DNA of 64,000 nt from an uncultured Sphaerochaeta sp. (lineage in GTDB: Bacteria; Spirochaetota; Spirochaetia; Sphaerochaetales; Sphaerochaetaceae): positions 1,116,001 through 1,180,000 of the forward strand of contig NZ_OY762555.1 of the NCBI RefSeq assembly GCF_963666015.1, in the 5' to 3' direction. The position numbers and the translations under genes are program-made. This document shows, piece by piece, positions 35,635-43,918 of the stretch. How positions within the stretch are numbered: position 1 is the first letter of the stretch; each line of letters begins with the position of its first letter. The notes beneath the pieces are model-generated. The model was not told the DNA's origin. It did no database searches and saw only the letters and a list, made by a program, of their open reading frames with translations.

Positions 35635-37137
35635 TAGTTCTATCAAGGATCTGAGTCGGTCAACCCTCCATCCCTCTGGGTGGAGGGTTTCTGCTCTCCA
35701 GCTCCAATTACTCACCCCACAGGTGGAAGGGATGTTCATTCTTCCTTCCGCACCAAGTTCCAGCCAATCCTGCATGGGGAGAATGGCATCCTTGGCATGA
35801 GAGAGTAACATCTGCCTGATCAACTGCCAAACTATCTGGTCATCAGGACATTCAAGATAGCGCCTCACAGCATCCTTGGTCTGTTCATCCAAGGTATCAT
35901 ACCACCCTCTGGTGGTATTGTTGTCATGGGTACCCGTATAGATGACACTGTTGTGCTCACAATTGTGTGGTAAGTAGGCATTGCTTGCATCCAGCTTTCC
36001 GTTCTCAACCGAGAAGGCAAACTGAAGTATCTTCATACCTGGGAATCCATTGGAGAGCCTGAGTTCATCCACATCTTCGGTAATCACTCCTAGGTCTTCG
36101 GCAATAATGGGAAGAGCTTCCCCAAGATGTTCTTTGAGTGCAGAGAAGAACTCCTTTCCCGGTGATGGTTTCCAGGTACCATTCATGGCAGTTTTTTCAC
36201 CTTTCGGCACTTCCCAATAGGCAGCAAATCCTCGGAAGTGGTCAATTCTGATAATGTCACAAATCTCCAGGGTCTTCTCTATTCGCTTGATCCACCAGGA
36301 GAACTGTTGCCTCTGGTGTGCTTTCCAATCATAGACGGGATTCCCCCACAGCTGCCCTTCATCAGAGAAGGCATCTGGCGGAACTCCGCTTGAAGCGGTT
36401 TGCCTGCCATCTTCATCCATTTTCAGTAAGTCTCTATTTGACCAAGCATCCACGCTGTCGGGAGCGACAAAGATAGGGATATCTCCTATGATTTGGATAC
36501 CCTTCTTGTTGGCATATCGCTTAACCTTAGTCCACTGCGTAAAAAAGAAGTATTGTTGTACCTGTATGTTCTCAATTGCCTGTGCGTGCTCCTTCTTGAG
36601 CTGTTGCAATGTAGCCTCTTCCCGCAACCTTATTTTTTTAGGCCAAATCTCAAACCAACGGGAATCATTGTAGGTCCTGCAGAGTACTTGGTAGAGAGCA
36701 TAGTCCTCCAACCACCACTGGTTTTCCTGAACAAATTGCAGGTACGAATCCCAATCTTTCTTTGCTGCCTCTCCAATGAAGGTTGTGGCTGCTTGTTCCA
36801 AAAGCGGTTCCTTATAGGAGCGTACGCTACCGTATTCAACACGGTCGGAAGGAAACTCGGGATGGAAGAGAACCGCTTCCACCTCCAGATATCCCTCATA
36901 GGCAAGTGTCCTGAGGTCGATCAGGAGCTCATTCCCGGCAAAGGTAGACCGAGCTGCATAAGGACTGTCCCCATAGCCGGTGGGCCCTAGGGGAAGAATC
37001 TGCCACAAACTCACCTTCGCTTGGGAAAGCAAGTCAATAAAAGTAAAAGCCTCATCACCCAATGATCCAATTCCATGGGGTGAGGGAAATGATGTAGGAT
37101 GCATCAATACACCACAGCGTCGTATGTCATGTTTCAT
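35614..37137 (-). CDS. malQ: 4-alpha-glucanotransferase (amylomaltase)
   Basis: Cytosolic GH77 enzyme that transfers maltodextrin segments during glycogen or maltodextrin metabolism. The 507-residue protein has the family segments LPLGPTGYGDSPYAARS, the nucleophile region RIDHFRGFAAYWEVP, the acid/base IIAEDLGVIT and TGTHDNNTTRGWY. Length is typical of the short form. No SD is present; TATAGT (37150-37145) ends 7 nt before ATG. Confidence 0.96.
   Translation of the reverse strand: MKHDIRRCGVLMHPTSFPSPHGIGSLGDEAFTFIDLLSQAKVSLWQILPLGPTGYGDSPYAARSTFAGNELLIDLRTLAYEGYLEVEAVLFHPEFPSDRVEYGSVRSYKEPLLEQAATTFIGEAAKKDWDSYLQFVQENQWWLEDYALYQVLCRTYNDSRWFEIWPKKIRLREEATLQQLKKEHAQAIENIQVQQYFFFTQWTKVKRYANKKGIQIIGDIPIFVAPDSVDAWSNRDLLKMDEDGRQTASSGVPPDAFSDEGQLWGNPVYDWKAHQRQQFSWWIKRIEKTLEICDIIRIDHFRGFAAYWEVPKGEKTAMNGTWKPSPGKEFFSALKEHLGEALPIIAEDLGVITEDVDELRLSNGFPGMKILQFAFSVENGKLDASNAYLPHNCEHNSVIYTGTHDNNTTRGWYDTLDEQTKDAVRRYLECPDDQIVWQLIRQMLLSHAKDAILPMQDWLELGAEGRMNIPSTCGVSNWSWRAETLHPEGWRVDRLRSLIELSGREGI
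35662..35689 (+). terminator. Possible lplA terminator inside the malQ 3' coding region
   Basis: AACCCTCCA (35662-35670) and TGGAGGGTT (35681-35689) form a 9-bp stem, followed by TCTGCTCT. It is also malQ coding sequence, so it may be coincidental. Confidence 0.35.
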
Positions 37138-37144
37138 ACTTCAG

Positions 37145-37150
37145 ACTATA
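37145..37150 (-). promoter_or_regulatory. malQ -10 element, leaderless spacing
   Basis: Minus strand TATAGT ends 7 nt before ATG 37137; -35 is weak. No SD in the upstream 20 nt. Confidence 0.4.
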
Positions 37151-37208
37151 TAGTATTCCTTTGCTGATGGCTATCATTCAACAAGGAAGAGTTTGTTTTT
37201 GGGTGTTC

Positions 37209-37237
37209 TTGTTCTAACATGAAAAATAGGATATACT
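37209..37237 (+). promoter_or_regulatory. carD promoter, leaderless spacing
   Basis: TTGTTC (37209-37214), 17-nt spacer, TATACT (37232-37237), 6 nt to ATG 37244, with no SD. Confidence 0.65.
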
Positions 37238-37243
37238 TGTGCT

Positions 37244-37747
37244 ATGAATTCACCCCAGGAAACAAAACAATTTGCCATCGGAGAACATGTAGTATATCCT
37301 CTCCAAGGCGTAGGCGTCATCAAGCGTATTGAAGAACGAATGTTCAGAGGCGTCGCTACGATGTATTACGTGATTTACCTTGATATCTCCGATATGACGG
37401 TGATGATTCCTGTGGACAAGTCCGAGGAAATGGGGATCAGGCCAATCGTAGGAGACAAAGAAGCGAAGCTGGCAATTGAGTCCATTTCGAGCAAGTATGA
37501 ACCGATGCCGGTAGATTGGAAGGTCCGCTATCAGATGAATGTGGATCTGCTCAAGCAGGGTTCCATTACGTCCATTGCGAAGGTGGTACAAGCACTCTAT
37601 CATCGCAGCAAGATCAAGGAACTGCCGGTACAAGAGCGAAAGCTCTATGACAATGCACTTCGTTTGTTGATCGACGAGATCTCGTTTGCCTTGAAGAAGG
37701 ACAAAAAAGAGATTGAAATGCTTGTATTCTCCAAATTGGAGAAATAG
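37244..37747 (+). CDS. carD: CarD-family RNA-polymerase-binding regulator
   Basis: Binds the RNA polymerase beta subunit and stabilises open promoter complexes. The 167-residue protein has the Tudor-like RNAP-interaction domain (FAIGEHVVYPLQGVGVIKRIEE) and a C-terminal helical DNA-binding domain (LYHRSKIKELPVQERKLYDNAL). Only 4 nt separate it from ispD, so the global regulator leads an isoprenoid operon. It has an exemplary leaderless promoter. Confidence 0.93.
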   Translation: MNSPQETKQFAIGEHVVYPLQGVGVIKRIEERMFRGVATMYYVIYLDISDMTVMIPVDKSEEMGIRPIVGDKEAKLAIESISSKYEPMPVDWKVRYQMNVDLLKQGSITSIAKVVQALYHRSKIKELPVQERKLYDNALRLLIDEISFALKKDKKEIEMLVFSKLEK

Positions 37748-37751
37748 TTCT

Positions 37752-38564
37752 ATGAATTTCCCTCAACATGCAGTCATCGTGACCGCTGCCGGCAGCAGCG
37801 ATCGCTTTAATGCGAGCAAGCGACTTAGTGTCAAGAAGGAGTATCTCTCCATCGATGGACATACAGTGCTGTATCGTTCTGTTGCCCCATTCCTTGAAGT
37901 ACCTGGGTGTCAGGTTATTATGGTCACCCATCCTGAAGGGATGGCTGACCAGTGTGCAGTTGCCCTGGAGGATCTGTTGCAGCAGAATATGGTTCCCATC
38001 ATACTTGTTCCAGGAGGGGATAACCGACAGAAGTCAGTATACAACGCCTTACAGATGCTCTCTTCCATGGCGTTGGCAGTGGACTTTGTTGCAATCCATG
38101 ACGGAGCTCGTTGTTTCCTTACCCCCGACCTGGTGATCAAGACACTTGCAACAGCGACTGTTTTTCGAGGTGCAGTTCCTGCCCTTCCCGCTACCGATGC
38201 CCTGAAAATCATTGATGACAATGGGGTTATTACCCACCACATCGACCGCACTCATGCTGTAGGAGTTCAGACTCCACAGATTTTTACCTATCCAGAAATC
38301 TGGGAAGCTCATCAAGCGGCAAAAGACAGCACCACTTCCTATGTGGATGATACTCAGATATTCACTGACTATGGACAGGCAGTGGGTATTTGTGAAGGCA
38401 CCCGGGAGAACAGGAAGATCACGTATATCGAAGATATTCCTGATGCTGAACAGCAGATTGAAGAATACCTCCAGAACCTTGAGGAAGGCAAACGCAGCGC
38501 ACAAGCTGCAAAAGCACTTCACCAGGCCATGGATGAGGTACAGAGGGAGCAGCAAACACAATGA
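37752..38564 (+). CDS. ispD: 2-C-methyl-D-erythritol 4-phosphate cytidylyltransferase
   Basis: MEP-pathway enzyme forming CDP-methylerythritol from MEP and CTP. It is 270 residues, with the CTP-binding loop TAAGSSDRFNASK, the IHDGARCFLTPD motif and ALPATDALKII. The C-terminus carries an extra helical Gln/Ala-rich tail of about 35 residues beyond the usual IspD end. It overlaps ispF by 4 nt (ATGA), the common ispDF order. Confidence 0.94.
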   Translation: MNFPQHAVIVTAAGSSDRFNASKRLSVKKEYLSIDGHTVLYRSVAPFLEVPGCQVIMVTHPEGMADQCAVALEDLLQQNMVPIILVPGGDNRQKSVYNALQMLSSMALAVDFVAIHDGARCFLTPDLVIKTLATATVFRGAVPALPATDALKIIDDNGVITHHIDRTHAVGVQTPQIFTYPEIWEAHQAAKDSTTSYVDDTQIFTDYGQAVGICEGTRENRKITYIEDIPDAEQQIEEYLQNLEEGKRSAQAAKALHQAMDEVQREQQTQ

Positions 38565-39040
38565 GGATTGGCACTGGTTGGGATGTTCACCGCCTCGCTG
38601 AAGGAAGGAAATTTATCCTTGGTGGCATAGTCATTCCCAGCGAGCGGGGTGAGGTTGCTCACAGCGATGGTGACGTCCTTGTCCATGCAATCATCGATGC
38701 AATCCTTGGAGCGTTGGCGAAAGGGGACATTGGCTCCCACTTCCCCGATACCGATCCAGCTTTCAAGGAGGCCGATAGCCTGCAGCTGTTATCACGAGTA
38801 CTGGAAGAAGACCTACCGCCCTACTCCATTGAGAACATTGATACCACGGTCATAGTCCAGCGCCCTAAGCTTCGCGAGCATGTTGATGCAATCAGGGGGA
38901 ACCTGGCGAATGCAATGCACCTCGAACTCAATCAGGTTTCTGTCAAGGCGAAGACCGCCGAGGGAATTCTTGGTGAGCTTGGTACAGCGGAAGCGGTCAT
39001 GGCCCAAGCGGTTGTCTTGATTTCCCAGAATCCTTGTTGA
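38561..39040 (+). CDS. ispF: 2-C-methyl-D-erythritol 2,4-cyclodiphosphate synthase
   Basis: MEP-pathway enzyme, 159 residues, trimeric and zinc dependent. Zinc ligands in GTGWDVHRL and the HSDGDVLVHAIIDAILGA segment are conserved, as are GDIGSHFPDTDP and the C-terminal KAKTAEGILGELG. Its stop overlaps the -35 of the tRNA-Leu promoter. Confidence 0.96.
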   Translation: MRIGTGWDVHRLAEGRKFILGGIVIPSERGEVAHSDGDVLVHAIIDAILGALAKGDIGSHFPDTDPAFKEADSLQLLSRVLEEDLPPYSIENIDTTVIVQRPKLREHVDAIRGNLANAMHLELNQVSVKAKTAEGILGELGTAEAVMAQAVVLISQNPC

Positions 39041-39066
39041 CACAATCCAAACAAATATTCTATAGT
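39037..39066 (+). promoter_or_regulatory. Promoter of tRNA-Leu
   Basis: TTGACA (39037-39042), 18-nt spacer, TATAGT (39061-39066); the start point would fall next to the mature tRNA end at 39075. Confidence 0.65.
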
Positions 39067-39074
39067 TGCCCTGC

Positions 39075-39159
39075 GCCCAGATGGCGGAATTGGTAGACGC
39101 ACTAGGTTCAGGTCCTAGCGGTCGTTAAGACTGTGCAAGTTCAAATCTTGTTCTGGGCA
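39075..39159 (+). tRNA. tRNA-Leu (anticodon CAG)
   Basis: Class II tRNA of 85 nt. Acceptor GCCCAGA/TCTGGGC, anticodon stem CTAGG/CCTAG with loop TTCAGGT (anticodon CAG), a long variable arm, T loop TTCAAAT, discriminator A. CCA is not encoded. Reads CUG codons. Confidence 0.95.
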
Positions 39160-39160
39160 G

Positions 39161-39200
39161 AAAGGTAAATCTTTTAATATAAAAGATTTACCTTTTTCTT
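39161..39200 (+). terminator. Strong terminator after tRNA-Leu
   Basis: AAAGGTAAATCTTTTA pairs perfectly with TAAAAGATTTACCTTT around a short AT loop, followed by a T-rich run (TTTTTCTTTTG). The 220 bases after it, to 39418, contain no supported gene. Confidence 0.85.
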
Positions 39201-39418
39201 TTGTCTAAAAACCATTTCCCAAACCAGTCCTGAACAGAGTACTGTGTACAGTTATGGGCACAGTAAGCATTGAAATTAATGAATTACCAGAGCAATTGAG
39301 GACATCAAGCACCTACCGTATCATGAGATACCTGTAAATTGATTAGCATAAAATCAGAAACAGATGTAACCATATGTGAACACGCAGGCATCAGATGTTC
39401 CACGATGTGTCTCTGATC

Positions 39419-39985
39419 CTAAACCCTGAGCAACCCTCTGAATCCCCTTGAGGCATAGTAGGAGTCGGCTCCGTTGTGATAGATGAAGACCCTATCATAT
39501 CGGCAGTCCCCAAAGAGAGCTCCTCCAAGGGCTCGCATTGATTCAGGAGTACGGATCCAACTGGAAGATTTCACATCAAAAACACCCAGTTTCTGGAGAT
39601 TACGGTACTGCTCCTCATCAAGCATCTCTATACCCATTTCTACTGCAAGAGAACCTGCACTACCTGTTGGTGGATTCTTTTTCCGGTTCTCAAGAGCTAC
39701 CTGATCATAACAGAGGCTTCTCCGGCCGATAGGACTTTCAGCAGAACAATCGACGAATATATATACATCAGAGGTTTCATCATACCCAATTACATCGGGC
39801 TCTCCACCGGTGCGTTCCATCGCAGAGATGGAGAAAAGTTTCTCAGGGTACTGATCAAGTCTCTTTTCAATCACGTTCCAATGAAGGTCTTCGTGACGGA
39901 ATATGTTTTCCATAAATCTGGAATGAAGAATATCGATGATTGATGTTTTCTGTTCTGAAGTTAGCGTAGTCTTCTTTGTTTCCAT
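39419..39985 (-). CDS. DUF4256-family protein
   Basis: Cytosolic protein of 188 residues and unknown function. It matches the DUF4256 pattern: SWIRTPESMRALGGALFGDCRYDRVFIYHNGA, then SYYASRGFRGLLRV at the end (described here by segments). An N-terminal helix and the acidic DCSAESPIGRRSLCYD stretch are typical. SD AGGAGATG precedes ATG 39985. The upstream region has an inverted repeat ACTAT-AC-ATAGT near 40016-40027. The scattered distribution of this family suggests horizontal transfer, but that is inference. Confidence 0.82.
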   Translation of the reverse strand: METKKTTLTSEQKTSIIDILHSRFMENIFRHEDLHWNVIEKRLDQYPEKLFSISAMERTGGEPDVIGYDETSDVYIFVDCSAESPIGRRSLCYDQVALENRKKNPPTGSAGSLAVEMGIEMLDEEQYRNLQKLGVFDVKSSSWIRTPESMRALGGALFGDCRYDRVFIYHNGADSYYASRGFRGLLRV

Positions 39986-40212
39986 ACAACATCTCCTATT
40001 TCACTTTATCAGCGGTACTATACATAGTGTATCTATATCCTAGCATTTTACTCAAGGTATATCCCTGCCCAGGAATGTATTGAGTACTTAGTTTGCAAAA
40101 CAGGAAACCAGGTAGGGAAAGAGTTGGTAAACGTTTCTCTCTAGAATGAATCATCTAAAAGAATTGCATCAGAATGGCCCATCAATGCATTGACCACAAT
40201 ATAATCTGAATG

Positions 40213-40242
40213 TTATGTTAGTCTAACAATAGGTGCTATACC
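40213..40242 (+). promoter_or_regulatory. DtxR/IdeR-like operator over the ferric-reductase promoter
   Basis: TTATGTTAGTCTAACAATA (40213-40231) centres on the perfect inverted repeat GTTAG-T-CTAAC and agrees at most positions with the IdeR/DtxR iron-box consensus. It overlaps the -35/spacer of an extended -10, TGCTATACC (40234-40242). The rest of the 270-base gap upstream, back to 39986, shows only the divergent DUF4256 promoter region. Confidence 0.5.
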
Positions 40243-40258
40243 TGTACTGGAGGTTGCA

Positions 40259-40900
40259 ATGAAACGAAGCTTATTCCATCTTGGGTTTTTCCTCTCCCCT
40301 CTTATCCCTGTCCTCCTATATTTGCACTCTGTAGGTGCCCTTATCGATTCATATTCAGTGTCAATCATATTTGGTGTCTACGCTTTCGTCCTTGTCTGCA
40401 ACCAGTTCTACCTTGCCTCGCAACCAGCTTGGCTGGTCTCCCTGCTGGGAGCAAAGTCGGTTCGTGCATTGCATGGAAGTTCCCCACTGCTCATCATTCT
40501 ACTCGCTCTCATCCATGCCTTGCTCAAGCTCGCTAATGGGTTTACCCTCTCCACTTCACAAGCGCTTATCGGATTGGTTGCGCTTATTCTATTCTTTGTG
40601 GGAACAATCGCCGCCTTGCTTTTCTTCGCAAATACCTTACTTACCAAGCAGAAAAGATTTGCGCAATTGAGAACAAGAGTCTATGAGAAATCTGGTCTCA
40701 CCCATCAGAAAGCCCGTACAATGCACAACCTGATGGTGCTAGCTGGACTTGTTGTCTTGTTCCATGTGTTACTTGCCTCCACGTCTTCTTTCACTTATAA
40801 CCCGTGGGGGATTGGCATCCTGGTCGCTTGGATGGCTTTCTCCCTTGTCTCTTATGCGAATTACCGGATCTCTGGCCGGAAAACAAGGAAAAAATCATGA
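40259..40900 (+). CDS. Ferric-reductase-like transmembrane protein
   Basis: Integral membrane protein of 213 residues with six predicted helices. It has histidines in helices 3 and 5 (GSSPLLIILLALIHALLK and MVLAGLVVLFHVLLA), as in ferric reductase/cytochrome b-like proteins that bind haem. There is no FAD/NAD domain, so electrons must come from a partner. GGAGG lies 6 nt before ATG. It overlaps the DOMON gene (ATGA), so the two are made together. Confidence 0.75.
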   Translation: MKRSLFHLGFFLSPLIPVLLYLHSVGALIDSYSVSIIFGVYAFVLVCNQFYLASQPAWLVSLLGAKSVRALHGSSPLLIILLALIHALLKLANGFTLSTSQALIGLVALILFFVGTIAALLFFANTLLTKQKRFAQLRTRVYEKSGLTHQKARTMHNLMVLAGLVVLFHVLLASTSSFTYNPWGIGILVAWMAFSLVSYANYRISGRKTRKKS

Positions 40901-41427
40901 AAAAACTTACAATAATTCTCATTATATCACTGCTCTTCAGTTTGCCACTGGCAGCTCAAATATTCCCGTCATCCCCGTCTAATCTCGTGGTTGATGGATC
41001 TTTGGGAACCAATGAATACCCCGAGATAGTACAACTCAAGGATATGCGTCTTGGATATGCCCAGAGTCGGGATTCCCTCAATTTGCACTTCATTCTCGAA
41101 GCACCAACTGCAGGATGGGTTTCAGTTGGCCTTGGATCCAACAGGATGCATGGTGCTCACATCATCATTGGCTATGATGCAATTACCAGCCAAGTCATCA
41201 GCGAGGAAACTGGCCGTGGACACAGCCACAGCCCATCCTCATCAAAGATTCTTGTGCAGAGTAAGATCAAGGAGGCAGGGGGTAAAACCACCCTTGAATT
41301 CACGGTACCTACCGCAGAGTACGATTCAGGAAGAAATCTCCGTCTTATTGTCGCCTATGGTAATCGAGATAATCTCAGGAGCAAGCACGTTACTTATGCA
41401 AGCCATACCATCACCTTCCTGAAATAG
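40897..41427 (+). CDS. Exported DOMON-domain protein
   Basis: Periplasmic or surface protein of 176 residues. A signal peptide (residues 1-20, ending SLPLAAQ) is followed by one DOMON beta-sandwich (GYAQSRDSLNLHFILEAPTAGWVSVGL) with Met and His residues (RMHGAH, GHSHS) that could ligate haem. In DOMON-cytochrome b561/ferric-reductase proteins this domain passes electrons across the membrane; here the two halves are separate coupled genes. Sugar binding is the other known DOMON role. Confidence 0.82.
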   Translation: MKKLTIILIISLLFSLPLAAQIFPSSPSNLVVDGSLGTNEYPEIVQLKDMRLGYAQSRDSLNLHFILEAPTAGWVSVGLGSNRMHGAHIIIGYDAITSQVISEETGRGHSHSPSSSKILVQSKIKEAGGKTTLEFTVPTAEYDSGRNLRLIVAYGNRDNLRSKHVTYASHTITFLK

Positions 41428-41452
41428 CGCATAAGCATCAGTAAACTTTGAT

Positions 41453-41490
41453 AAGGGTATGTTTGGAACAACAGGCATACCCTTGTGTTC
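41453..41490 (+). terminator. Terminator of the ferric-reductase/DOMON operon
   Basis: AAGGGTATG (41453-41461) pairs with CATACCCTT (41476-41484), then GTGTTCTTC. It lies 26 nt after the DOMON stop. Confidence 0.65.
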
Positions 41491-41552
41491 TTCTCTGTCT
41501 TCAATGAAATGAATGAGTCTGTTGGTGATAGGCACATGAGGTTGTGTGATTC

Positions 41553-41978
41553 CTAAGGTCTCTTGTCTTTGAATAAACTCCAAGGAAACAATTTCTCTTT
41601 GTATAGTAAGACAAGTCCGATAAAGCCTTGGATTGCTCCAATGGTGAAGAAGAGTACATGCAAGAATACGACCGTCTTTATAATAAGCGCCTGTACCACA
41701 ATCCACACAATCATGGAGCCTCCAAGCAGCCCAGCAACATACCCAAAATACTTGCTTTGCCTTAATAAGAGTATGATACTGAACAGATTGCCGAATCCAA
41801 ACAGTCCAAAGAGAACGATGCCAGGAATTAGAAAGTTAGAGAACGGAGACCCCTGCAACATATCGGTTGTAGCTCCAAGGGGAGTTACAGGATCGACCAA
41901 GCAAGCATATCCACCTGCAAGTGCACCGAACCCAACAAACACATGTATAAGCAATAAAAGCAACCGAAGTAGTTTCAT
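41553..41978 (-). CDS. Small four-helix membrane protein
   Basis: A 141-residue hydrophobic protein with about four transmembrane helices (residues 4-26, 48-70, 77-97, 103-127) and a basic C-terminus. No motif identifies it. AGGAAGGG lies before ATG. The 344-base gap upstream (41979-42322) is AT-rich and holds only the dctP promoter on the other strand. Confidence 0.65.
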   Translation of the reverse strand: MKLLRLLLLLIHVFVGFGALAGGYACLVDPVTPLGATTDMLQGSPFSNFLIPGIVLFGLFGFGNLFSIILLLRQSKYFGYVAGLLGGSMIVWIVVQALIIKTVVFLHVLFFTIGAIQGFIGLVLLYKEKLFPWSLFKDKRP

Positions 41979-42218
41979 GATTCAGCCCTTCCTGACCTAC
42001 CAAGCAAAAATTGTATCAAAGGATATACCCGAAGAACAGAGGAAGAACTGGTCGAATCATTAAGATTGTACAGATTCATGCAATAAAAATGCATCTTATC
42101 AAGTTATACATATGTAATATATTCAGCAATTTTAAACGTTATTTTTGAAATTATGTTCAATAATTGTATCCTAAAGTACTATTAATTCGCTATTCATACT
42201 TTTTTCATAAAAACTGTT

Positions 42219-42247
42219 TTGACATTTGGAAATTCATCCCGTATGCT
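42219..42247 (+). promoter_or_regulatory. Promoter of the TRAP transporter operon
   Basis: TTGACA (42219-42224), 17-nt spacer, TATGCT (42242-42247): near-consensus. Leader of about 70 nt to ATG 42323, where AGGAGG is a strong ribosome site. Confidence 0.75.
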
Positions 42248-42322
42248 AAAGAAAAAAGAGTTGTAGAAATTAAGCTTAATTCTGCTTAATCTTTAAACTC
42301 AAAATACATTCAGGAGGAAAGA

Positions 42323-43336
42323 ATGAAAAAAGTTCTATTTACCCTATTGGTTCTGGCTCTGGTAGTCATGCCGATCATGGCACAAGGGAGCAAGGAAGCA
42401 GCAAGTGGGGACGATTATAAGCTCGTATTAAAAATGAGCCACGTATTCGCACCCAATGAACAGCTGACAAAATCCCTTGACATCGTTGTCAAGAATATCA
42501 GCGATCGCACCAATGGTGCAATTGAGATACAACACTACCCACAGAGCCAGCTGGCTGTCTACAAAGACGGAGTTGAGCAGGTTGCCCGTGGTGCAGACTT
42601 CATCAGTGTTGAAGATCCATCATACCTTGGTGACTATGTTCCCGATTTCAACGCTTTGGTTGGACCAATGCTCTATAAGAGCTTTGACGAGTATGAGTAT
42701 ATGATCCAGACCGATCTGGTCAAAGGCATGCTGAAAGAATTGGAAGAGGAGCACAGAATCAAGGTTCTAGCTTTGGATTACATCTTTGGTTTCAGGAACA
42801 TGAAGACCAACAAGGTCATCACCACCCCCGCAGATCTCCAGGGAATGAAGATCAGGACTCCTGGCAGCCAGTTATTCATCGACACCATCAATGCAATGGG
42901 TGCAACCGCCACCCCTCTCGGGTTCAGCGAAACCCTGAGTGCAGTACAACAGGGTGTTGTTGACGGATTGGAAGGTACCATGGATGCGTATGGATCCAAC
43001 GGTAGTGCTGAAGTTGCCAAGAACATGGCTCTTACCCAGCACTTCCTCGGAACCTGTGGTGTATACATCAATGTTGATGTCTTCAATGAAATTCCTGAAG
43101 AATATCAGACCATTATTGAGGAAGAATTCACCGCTGGGGCAAAGCATATGATCGGTGAGATTTCCAACAACTATGAGGCCACAAAATCGAAACTCGAGGC
43201 TCAAGGCAACAAGTTCAACGAAGTTGACTCTGCTGCATTTGCCGCAACTGTTACCAGCGTCTATGAGAATATGAAGGGTGTCACTCCTGGCATCTATCAG
43301 ATTCTGCAGGACGAATTGGCCAAGATGCCCAAGTAA
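42323..43336 (+). CDS. dctP: TRAP transporter substrate-binding protein (DctP family)
   Basis: Periplasmic solute receptor of 337 residues. The signal peptide ends near PIMAQG; no lipobox Cys is present. Family features include LQGMKIRTPGSQLFIDTINAMGATATPLGFSE, containing the Arg that binds a substrate carboxylate (split motif: KIRTPGS and TPLGFSE). So the ligand is likely an organic acid or phosphate-free anion, but it cannot be named. A 10-bp stem-loop follows the gene. Confidence 0.92.
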   Translation: MKKVLFTLLVLALVVMPIMAQGSKEAASGDDYKLVLKMSHVFAPNEQLTKSLDIVVKNISDRTNGAIEIQHYPQSQLAVYKDGVEQVARGADFISVEDPSYLGDYVPDFNALVGPMLYKSFDEYEYMIQTDLVKGMLKELEEEHRIKVLALDYIFGFRNMKTNKVITTPADLQGMKIRTPGSQLFIDTINAMGATATPLGFSETLSAVQQGVVDGLEGTMDAYGSNGSAEVAKNMALTQHFLGTCGVYINVDVFNEIPEEYQTIIEEEFTAGAKHMIGEISNNYEATKSKLEAQGNKFNEVDSAAFAATVTSVYENMKGVTPGIYQILQDELAKMPK

Positions 43337-43350
43337 GTGTATCTGTCCTA

Positions 43351-43406
43351 TACAGGTCGAGGATTGTCGGTGTATGCTACAAAACACTGGTCGTCTTCGA
43401 CCTGTA
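43351..43406 (+). promoter_or_regulatory. Intercistronic stem-loop between dctP and dctQ
   Basis: TACAGGTCGA (43351-43360) and TCGACCTGTA (43397-43406) form a perfect 10-bp stem with a 36-nt loop. Such elements can protect the receptor mRNA or partly stop transcription so that the receptor is made in excess. Confidence 0.7.
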
Positions 43407-43432
43407 CTTTATTGTTAAGGAGAACGTGATCA

Positions 43433-43918
43433 ATGCACCAAGCCGTAAAGAAAGTGCTATCCAACCTTGAGCTCATCATCGCCAGTGCTGCAATCATTGT
43501 CACCACTGTCTTGGTCATGCTCAATGTCTTCACGCGCTACTTCCTGAAAACCGGTATTTACTGGTCAGAAGAAGTTGCGACCGCCTGTTTTGTCTGGTCG
43601 GTCTTCATAGGCGCTGCTGCAGGATACAAGCATCGAGTCCATGTAGGGGTCGACATGCTGGTCAATCTCTGCCCCCCAAAAACGAAGAAAACAATCACCA
43701 TCATCGTTGATCTTGTCCTACTGTTGATCAACGGATATATAACTTATATTGCAGTCATTTATCTCTCGCTCTCCTACAAGAAACCCACGCCGGTACTGGG
43801 AATTTCGACTGCATACATCAGTTCATCGATTCTCGTCAGCTTTGCCCTGACAACCATCTATTCAATCTATTTCCTGGTCAAGGATATTAAACAGCCTGCA
43901 CAAGGAGGTACCACATGA
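43433..43918 (+). CDS. dctQ: TRAP transporter small membrane subunit (DctQ family)
   Basis: Four-helix inner-membrane subunit, 161 residues, with the DctQ motif NVFTRYFLKTGIYWSEEVATACFVWSVFIGAA (seen as separate helix and loop parts: RYFLKTG, WSEEVA). It forms the membrane complex with DctM. It overlaps dctM by 4 nt. SD AAGGAGAA precedes ATG. Confidence 0.92.
   Translation: MHQAVKKVLSNLELIIASAAIIVTTVLVMLNVFTRYFLKTGIYWSEEVATACFVWSVFIGAAAGYKHRVHVGVDMLVNLCPPKTKKTITIIVDLVLLLINGYITYIAVIYLSLSYKKPTPVLGISTAYISSSILVSFALTTIYSIYFLVKDIKQPAQGGTT

Noticed and set aside
39254..39337. 27-residue ORF between tRNA-Leu and the DUF4256 gene, starting MGTVSIEIN.
   Set aside because: Too short, no SD and no promoter match; may be a gene remnant next to a tRNA but cannot be supported.
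39075..39418. Possible integration site at tRNA-Leu.
   Set aside because: No integrase and no direct repeat of the tRNA 3' end found downstream by eye.
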